From assembly GCA_046329435.1 (NCBI GenBank), contig JAXLUR010000004.1, positions 248,001-312,000 of the forward strand: 64,000 bases of DNA. Reading direction: 5' to 3'. This document shows positions 59,168 through 64,000 of the stretch, piece after piece (position 1 is the first letter of the stretch; each line of letters starts with the position of its first letter). The translations under genes and the position numbers were made by a program. The DNA is from M3007 sp046329435. Lineage in GTDB: Bacteria; Bacteroidota; Bacteroidia; Chitinophagales; Saprospiraceae. The notes under the pieces are model-generated. The model made no database searches, was not told where the DNA came from, and saw only the letters and a program-made list of their open reading frames with translations.

Positions 59168-60658
59168 ATGACCGTCAATATTTTAGATCATATCCGGGCC
59201 GCTCATACAGTGGTCGCCTTGCCGCAAAACGACACCCTGGCCGACCGGCTTGCATCCCTCTCCGCACAAACCGGCTTGCAGGCAACGGCGCTTCAAAATG
59301 ATTTTAGAGCCGACGCCAAGGAACTCCTGACCTTATATGTACCCGGTACCGACACCCGGGTTTACCTGCTCGGACTGGGGAAAAAAAGCGGCGCACCCGA
59401 CCTCCAGAATGCGCTGAGAGGTTTTTGCCACCGCAACAAGTCCAAACTTCCGCTCCATCTGGCCATCGATCTGCGGCATTTTCCGCAGCAGGACATTCCG
59501 CGCCTGACCGATGCCGCGGTGGCAGGCATGTTGCTCGGGCTGTACGATCTCGGACTCTACCGCAGCGCCGACCCCGCCAAACCGGCGCCGGCCTTTGGGT
59601 CCGCCAGCTCCACCCTGTCGGTCATCGTGCCGCCCGATGTGCTCGACGAAGCGCAGCGGGCCGCCCGCAGGGGCGAAGTGCTGGCCAACGCCACCCTGAC
59701 GATCCTGAATTTTGTGAACGCCGCCGGCAATAAAAAAACACCTGCCCAACTCGTTCAGTGGGTCGCGGAAGCAGGGCAGCAATTCGGGTTTTCCGTGCGG
59801 TCGCTCGACCACGAAGCCATACAGGCCCAAGGTCTGGAGGCGCTTTGGCAGGTAGGCAAAGGCAGCCCTAATCTCCCGGCGTTTATCATGCTCGACTATT
59901 CGCCCGAACACACCACCGGCCAATCGCCCGTTGTCGGCCTTGTCGGCAAAGGCGTCACCTTCGATACGGGCGGCATCAGCCTGAAGCCCTCGGCCAATAT
60001 GCACCTGATGAAGAGCGACATGGGCGGCGCGGCGGCTGTCATCGGCGCCTTTATTGCGGCAGCCGCATTACAGTTGCCGGCGCGTATCGTCGGCGCCATC
60101 CCCACTGCCGAAAACATGATCGACGGCAACGCCCTCAAACCCGGCGACGTCATCGGCTCGCTGGCCGGCAAAACCATCGAAGTGACCGATACTGATGCGG
60201 AAGGCCGCCTGATCCTGGCCGATGCCCTCAGCTGGCTGCTTCGGCACGAACAACCGGAGGTCGTGATCGACCTGGCCACCCTCACTGGAAGCGTCATCAG
60301 AGCGCTCGGCTACAACGCGGCCGGTCTGTTCACCGCCAACGACGACCTGGCCGAAGCCCTGCTCCGTGCCGGCGATGCCGCCGGCGAACGCCTCTGGCGC
60401 CTTCCGCTCTGGGAAGAATATGGCGCCGATCTGAAAAGCGACGTGGCCGACCTGCGCAACTACACCGGCAAACCGGTGGCCGAGTGCATCAGCGCCGCCA
60501 AATTTCTCGAACACTTTACCGCCAACCACCCTGCCTGGGCGCACCTCGATATTGCAGGTACCGCCTTCGGCGACTCGGAGTTTGCCCAGGGAAAAAGCGC
60601 CACGGGTTTTGGCGTCCGGCTCCTCATCGAGTTTATCGAACGACGGATTGGCCGCTGA
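59168..60658 (+). CDS. pepA: Leucyl aminopeptidase (M17)
   Basis: This 496-residue cytosolic di-zinc aminopeptidase has an N-terminal regulatory domain of about 160 residues. The catalytic part shows GLVGKGVTFDTGGISLKPS with the metal-binding Lys and Asp, LMKSDMGGAAAVIGAF, IPTAENMIDGNALKPGDV, and the signature TDTDAEGRLILADALSW with Asp and Glu ligands. The usual NTDAEGR reads DTDAEGR. The start ATG at 59168 follows a first in-frame codon 60 bases earlier that adds an unlikely Pro-rich leader. Length is normal for the family. Confidence 0.93.
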   Translation: MTVNILDHIRAAHTVVALPQNDTLADRLASLSAQTGLQATALQNDFRADAKELLTLYVPGTDTRVYLLGLGKKSGAPDLQNALRGFCHRNKSKLPLHLAIDLRHFPQQDIPRLTDAAVAGMLLGLYDLGLYRSADPAKPAPAFGSASSTLSVIVPPDVLDEAQRAARRGEVLANATLTILNFVNAAGNKKTPAQLVQWVAEAGQQFGFSVRSLDHEAIQAQGLEALWQVGKGSPNLPAFIMLDYSPEHTTGQSPVVGLVGKGVTFDTGGISLKPSANMHLMKSDMGGAAAVIGAFIAAAALQLPARIVGAIPTAENMIDGNALKPGDVIGSLAGKTIEVTDTDAEGRLILADALSWLLRHEQPEVVIDLATLTGSVIRALGYNAAGLFTANDDLAEALLRAGDAAGERLWRLPLWEEYGADLKSDVADLRNYTGKPVAECISAAKFLEHFTANHPAWAHLDIAGTAFGDSEFAQGKSATGFGVRLLIEFIERRIGR

Positions 60659-60681
60659 GCCTTTTTTCTCCGCCAAATGGC

Positions 60682-60689
60682 TACTTTTG
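60682..60689 (+). promoter_or_regulatory. -7 promoter element of the transketolase operon
   Basis: TACTTTTG matches TAnnTTTG, giving a leader of about 175 bases before the first transketolase gene. Confidence 0.5.
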
Positions 60690-60722
60690 CGGCGAAATCA
60701 GGGGTGCAACCTTATTTAAAGG

Positions 60723-60836
60723 ATGATGAAGATTCATAAACAACAGGCCGCTTCCTGCTGCGAACCCCACACAGCGCGAAATGCGGCCCGCTTGTTTTTT
60801 AACGGGTCCAGTCTTTGCCCCCTTATTACCCCTTAA
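60723..60836 (+). promoter_or_regulatory. Structured leader with a short frame and attenuator-like hairpin
   Basis: The leader of the transketolase operon holds a 37-codon frame starting at ATG 60723 and ending at 60836. Inside it GGCCGC at 60746-60751 pairs with GCGGCC at 60783-60788, and a T-run follows at 60795-60800, giving the look of an intrinsic terminator within the short frame. Whether the peptide is made, and whether it controls the operon, is inference. Confidence 0.35.
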
Positions 60837-60864
60837 GTGTCACTTCCCTCCTCTACTTACATAA

Positions 60865-61716
60865 ATGGCTGATTTACAAAAACTAACTGAATTGTGCACA
60901 CAGGTTCGCCGCGACATTTTGCGCATGGTCTTCAATGTACAAAGCGGTCACCCAGGCGGTTCGCTGGGCTGCACGGAATTTTTCGTCGCCCTGTATGGCG
61001 CCGTGATGAAACATTCGCCCAAACCCTTCCGCATGGAAGGCAAAAACCAGGACCTCTTTTTCCTCAGCAACGGCCATATCTCGCCGGTATGGTACAGTGT
61101 GCTGGCGCGCAGCGGCTACTTTCCGGTAGCCGAACTGGCGAGCTTCCGCAAACTTAATACGCGCCTTCAGGGGCACCCTGCCACCCACGAAGGGCTGCCT
61201 GGCGTTCGGGTTGCTTCCGGATCGCTCGGTCAGGGTATTTCTATAGCGGTCGGCGCCGCGTTGGCCAAACGGCTCGACGGCGACAAACGCTGGGTGTTTG
61301 CGCTCACCGGCGACGGCGAACTCGAAGAAGGCCAGTGCTGGGAAGCCATCATGTCGGCAGCTCACCTCAAGGTGGACAACCTCGTGGTGACGGTTGACTG
61401 GAACGGCCAGCAGATAGACGGCCCCACCGAAAAGGTGATGGCGCTCGGCAACCTGCCGGCCAAGTGGAAAGCCTTCGGCTGGGACGTACTCGTGCTCGAA
61501 AAAGGCAACGACCTCGAAGCCGTGATCGCCATGCTGCGCAAAGCCAAACGCCGTTGCGGCAAGGGCAAACCAGTAGTCATCCTGATGAAAACAGATATGG
61601 GTCACGGGGTCGATTTTATGGCCGGCACCCATAAATGGCACGGCAAAGCCCCCAACCAGGAACAATTCGAACAGGCCATGGCGCAGCTGCCGCCGACCAG
61701 CTTCGGCGATTTCTGA
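60865..61716 (+). CDS. Transketolase, N-terminal (thiamine-diphosphate-binding) subunit
   Basis: This 283-residue protein is the first half of transketolase, moving two-carbon units in the pentose phosphate pathway. It has QSGHPGGSLGCTEFFVALYG with the ThDP-contacting His, FLSNGHISPVWYSVL, the pyrophosphate/Mg motif TGDGELEEGQCWEAIMSA with DWNGQQIDGPTEKV, and GHGVDFMAGTHKWHGK. The C-terminal half is a separate gene 69 bases downstream; split transketolases are common in Bacteroidota and archaea. The two subunits must assemble to work. Confidence 0.95.
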   Translation: MADLQKLTELCTQVRRDILRMVFNVQSGHPGGSLGCTEFFVALYGAVMKHSPKPFRMEGKNQDLFFLSNGHISPVWYSVLARSGYFPVAELASFRKLNTRLQGHPATHEGLPGVRVASGSLGQGISIAVGAALAKRLDGDKRWVFALTGDGELEEGQCWEAIMSAAHLKVDNLVVTVDWNGQQIDGPTEKVMALGNLPAKWKAFGWDVLVLEKGNDLEAVIAMLRKAKRRCGKGKPVVILMKTDMGHGVDFMAGTHKWHGKAPNQEQFEQAMAQLPPTSFGDF

Positions 61717-61785
61717 ACAACCTGCCCGCTATTTTCACCCTTTTCATGACTCATTTTCCGGCGGATGCATCATCCGCATTTCAAT

Positions 61786-62748
61786 ATGAAAATCAACGAC
61801 ATCACCTCCACTGCCAATAAAGCCACCCGGGAGGGTTTCGGCCAGGGTTTGCTCGAACTGGGCCGGCAGAATCCCAAAGTAGTCGGGCTGACCGCCGACC
61901 TGATGGAATCGCTGCAAATGCAGCATTTTCAAAAAGAATTTCCAGAACGCTTTTTCCAGGTCGGTATCGCCGAAGCCAATATGATGGGCATCGCGGCGGG
62001 CCTGGCCATCGGGGGCAAAATTCCGTACACCGGCACCTTCGCCAATTTCAGCACAGGGCGCGTGTACGACCAGATTCGCCAAAGCATCGCCTACTCCGAT
62101 AAAAACGTCAAAATCTGCGCCTCCCACGCAGGCCTGACCCTGGGCGAAGACGGCGCTACCCACCAGATTCTCGAAGACATCGGCCTGATGCGGATGCTCC
62201 CTGGAATGGTCGTCATCAATCCCTGCGACTACAACCAGACGAAAGCCGCCACTATGGCGATTGCCGAGTACCACGGCCCGGTGTATCTGCGCTTCGGCCG
62301 TCCGGCATGGCCTGTGTTTACACCTGAAAATCAGCCATTCAGGATCGGCAAGGCCTTGCACCTCGCTTCCGGCAAGGATGTGAGCATTTTCGCCACGGGG
62401 CATCTGGTCTGGACCAGCATCGAAGCGGCCCGCGAACTCGAAGCCGAGGGCATTTCCTGCGAAGTGATCAACATCCACACCATCAAACCGCTCGACGAAG
62501 AAGCGATTCTGGACTCGGTGAGCAAAACGCGCGCCGTGGTGGTGGCCGAAGAACACCAGCGCAACGGCGGTCTCGGCGACGCCATCGCCAACCTGCTGGC
62601 GCACCGCCTTCCCGTCCCGATGGAATACGTGGGTGTCAAGGATTCGTTCGGCGAAAGCGGCAAACCCGCCGAGTTGCTCGAAAAGTACGGTCTGGGTAAA
62701 AAAGACGTAGTCTGGGCGGTAAAAGACGTACTGGAACGCAAAAAATAG
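61786..62748 (+). CDS. Transketolase, C-terminal subunit
   Basis: This 320-residue second half contains the pyrimidine-binding and C-terminal domains. Motifs are ANKATREGFGQGLLELG, the ThDP-contacting Glu in FFQVGIAEANMMGIAAGLA, GASHAG-type CASHAGLTLGEDGATHQ, and INIHTIKPLDEEAILDSV in the C-terminal domain. The ATG at 61786 is chosen over one seven codons upstream, whose extra residues (His-rich) do not fit the family. It pairs with the preceding gene to form the whole enzyme. Confidence 0.94.
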   Translation: MKINDITSTANKATREGFGQGLLELGRQNPKVVGLTADLMESLQMQHFQKEFPERFFQVGIAEANMMGIAAGLAIGGKIPYTGTFANFSTGRVYDQIRQSIAYSDKNVKICASHAGLTLGEDGATHQILEDIGLMRMLPGMVVINPCDYNQTKAATMAIAEYHGPVYLRFGRPAWPVFTPENQPFRIGKALHLASGKDVSIFATGHLVWTSIEAARELEAEGISCEVINIHTIKPLDEEAILDSVSKTRAVVVAEEHQRNGGLGDAIANLLAHRLPVPMEYVGVKDSFGESGKPAELLEKYGLGKKDVVWAVKDVLERKK

Positions 62749-62770
62749 ATTGCGCAAAAGGCTTTTGCAC

Positions 62771-62828
62771 AAAAAACAAAGCGCCGCGGAAAACGATCGA
62801 AGGGTCGTTCTTCGCGGCGCTGTGTTTT
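62771..62828. terminator. Strong bidirectional terminator after the transketolase genes
   Basis: AAAACAAAGCGCCGCG and CGCGGCGCTGTGTTTT form a long stem with an inner AACGA/TCGTT pair. A-run and T-run on the two sides allow it to serve both the transketolase operon and the convergent rhodanese gene. Confidence 0.8.
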
Positions 62829-62919
62829 GACCGGCCCGCCTTGAATTGTCCGGGAATCATCATTGCATCCCTGGAACGGCACTGTGGGCCCTGATGAGCA
62901 TCGGTCAGCCGGTACAGGA

Positions 62920-63504
62920 TTAGCGATATTGCGGCGGAATCATGTTCGGCGGCGTGCGGTACAAGGCTTTATGCCAGGTGCGCAGGCCGTATTGCAATAC
63001 GTAAATGCGTTTGTAACCCAGTTCCTTGAGTCGTTGGGCGGCGTCGCCGCTGCGAATACCGGACGGGCAATACACGAAGACCGGCAAGCTTTTGCTGAAA
63101 ATCCTGATCTGCGTGTCAAAATCGTCGGATGGAAACTGGATGTTGGTGGCTTGTCCCATGTGCAGGTGGTGGAATTCCCTGGGGGTTTGCACATCCAGCA
63201 GCTGAACGCCCGTGCCGTTGCCGACCATTTGCTCGAATGCCTTGTTGTCAATCCAGACAATGATGGAATCGGGGTCGGTCGTTCCAGTCCCTGTCACCAT
63301 TCGGCCGGCCGGCCCTGAATCCTGATCGTCGGTACCGCTTGTCGGAACGGCGCCATGACGGGCCGCGGAATCGGGCGTGAGGCCAGTCGTGTTTCCGTCC
63401 GAAGAAGGATTGGCCGGCGCATTGGTATCGGCAGGCTGCGAACGATTGCAAGACACAAGGAGGAATACAGATAGCACGGTGCCGTAAAAAAGGGCTGTAC
63501 GCAT
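62920..63504 (-). CDS. Rhodanese-domain lipoprotein
   Basis: This 194-residue protein has a lipoprotein signal (SVFLLVSCNRSQ, Cys19) and a Pro/Asn/Thr/Gly-rich linker to about residue 75. The rhodanese domain follows: LLDVQTPREFHHLHMGQATN, with the active-site Cys in VFVYCPSGIRSGDAAQRL. The catalytic Cys suggests sulfur transfer or redox activity in the periplasm. The start is taken at the ATG behind the promoter box at 63520; a longer in-frame start has no signal peptide. Confidence 0.88.
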   Translation of the reverse strand: MRTALFYGTVLSVFLLVSCNRSQPADTNAPANPSSDGNTTGLTPDSAARHGAVPTSGTDDQDSGPAGRMVTGTGTTDPDSIIVWIDNKAFEQMVGNGTGVQLLDVQTPREFHHLHMGQATNIQFPSDDFDTQIRIFSKSLPVFVYCPSGIRSGDAAQRLKELGYKRIYVLQYGLRTWHKALYRTPPNMIPPQYR

Positions 63505-63519
63505 GGTTTTACTTTTCGG

Positions 63520-63527
63520 CAAAGGTA
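63520..63527 (-). promoter_or_regulatory. -7 promoter element of the rhodanese gene
   Basis: The minus strand reads TACCTTTG, an exact TAnnTTTG match, 15 bases before the start codon. Confidence 0.55.
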
Positions 63528-63578
63528 AGCTGCCACGATTGGACAAAGGGAATTGCTTTCCGCTTCCCGGTATCTTCC

Positions 63579-63586
63579 TACTTTTG
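63579..63586 (+). promoter_or_regulatory. -7 promoter element of the PLP enzyme gene
   Basis: TACTTTTG matches TAnnTTTG, 37 bases before the ATG at 63624. Confidence 0.5.
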
Positions 63587-63623
63587 CGCGCCGTAATGAG
63601 CAAAACCACTATTCACACAAGAT

Positions 63624-64000
63624 ATGAAATTCGCGACCAAGGTCATTCACGCCGGGATCGAACCGGACCCTTCCACGGGCGCCATCATGACGCCTATTTT
63701 TCAGACCTCCACTTATGTGCAGGCCGCTCCCGGCGACCACAAAGGCTTCGAATATGCCCGCACCCAGAACCCGACGCGCTCGGCGCTCGAAAAAAACCTT
63801 GCCGCCCTTGAAAACGGCCTCGACGCCATCTGTTTTTCCTCAGGCCTGGCCGCCCAGGACGCCGTGATGAAACTGTTGTCGAGTGGCGACGAGGTATTGG
63901 CTGTCAATGATTTGTACGGCGGCTCTTACCGGCAGATGGTGCGGATATTTGGCCAGTGGGGGCTGAAAAGCCGCTTCATCGACATGACGAACGCCAGTAC
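63624..64000 (+). CDS. Cys/Met-metabolism PLP-dependent enzyme (trans-sulfuration family), cut off by the window
   Basis: The first 125 residues are visible. They match the cystathionine gamma-synthase/gamma-lyase family: the start FATKVIHAGIEPDPSTGAIM, TPIFQTSTYVQAAPGDHKG, the substrate-side Tyr-Ala-Arg-Thr-Gln-Asn-Pro-Thr (EYARTQNPTRSALEK), and the PLP-phosphate-binding FSSGLAAQDAVM with VNDLYGGSYR. The catalytic Lys would lie beyond the window edge. Synthase and lyase subtypes cannot be told apart from this part. Confidence 0.9.
   Translation, partial: MKFATKVIHAGIEPDPSTGAIMTPIFQTSTYVQAAPGDHKGFEYARTQNPTRSALEKNLAALENGLDAICFSSGLAAQDAVMKLLSSGDEVLAVNDLYGGSYRQMVRIFGQWGLKSRFIDMTNAS

Noticed and set aside
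1..64000. tRNA, rRNA, CRISPR, transposase or phage genes
   Set aside because: I looked through gaps for cloverleaf-like or regularly repeated sequence and for transposase motifs and found none; a dedicated tRNA or IS search was not possible here.

Overview
The window is GC-rich chromosomal DNA of a Bacteroidota bacterium, most like the Saprospiria/Lewinella side of the phylum. This rests on a SusC/SusD/SusE locus, proteins with type IX secretion (T9SS) C-terminal tails, LytS/LytTR-type two-component genes, a transketolase split into two subunits, and many promoters with the Bacteroidota -7 element TAnnTTTG. The genus is inference. No rRNA, tRNA, CRISPR array, insertion sequence or phage gene was seen.

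Layout. 1-6.7 kb: a cut-off outer-membrane barrel gene, a YHS lipoprotein coupled to an M1 aminopeptidase, then pyrH, xthA and lpxD. 6.8-11.7 kb: thiL, a ribbon-helix-helix antitoxin with a gutted VapC, a frameshifted DoxX-like gene, two tandem cold-shock genes, murA, and an MNT/HepT pair whose HepT carries a stop codon. 11.7-19.6 kb: a radical SAM protein, an O-antigen-ligase-like protein, proline dehydrogenase, a large membrane protein, aroE and a PMT-type glycosyltransferase. 19.6-27.5 kb: a wrecked secreted-protein gene, a 671-bp tandem duplication, pheT, rny, a RelB/ParE-like module lying between two copies of the rny terminator, and a small frameshifted membrane-protein gene. 27.5-38.7 kb: an amidohydrolase, a TauE/SafE permease, an LPG-synthase-like flippase, a metallophosphoesterase, two ECF sigma factors, trmB, lipoproteins and a DUF4010/MgtC-type membrane protein.

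38.7-53.9 kb is the accessory core. It holds a three-module glycogen-binding-like protein, a retropepsin-like protease, an operon of three LytS-type kinases and one LytTR response regulator (two of these four genes have an internal stop), a GH53 endo-galactanase with a T9SS-like tail, and a SusC-SusD-SusE operon. The likely job of the last part is capture, cutting and import of beta-1,4-galactan or a related glycan. The SusD gene encodes two SusE/SusF-type modules inserted into the middle of the SusD fold, which is the most unusual architecture in the window.

53.9-64 kb: an ABC-F ATPase, an ATP-grasp protein, a LysE-like exporter, a JmjC/cupin-8 protein, leucyl aminopeptidase, the two transketolase subunits behind a structured leader, a rhodanese lipoprotein and the start of a Cys/Met-metabolism PLP enzyme.

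A striking cross-cutting pattern is gene damage. Four frameshifts at three loci are each repaired by adding one T to a TTTT tract, and three genes contain a single in-frame stop. This is either real decay or a systematic base-calling problem, and the raw reads would decide it.
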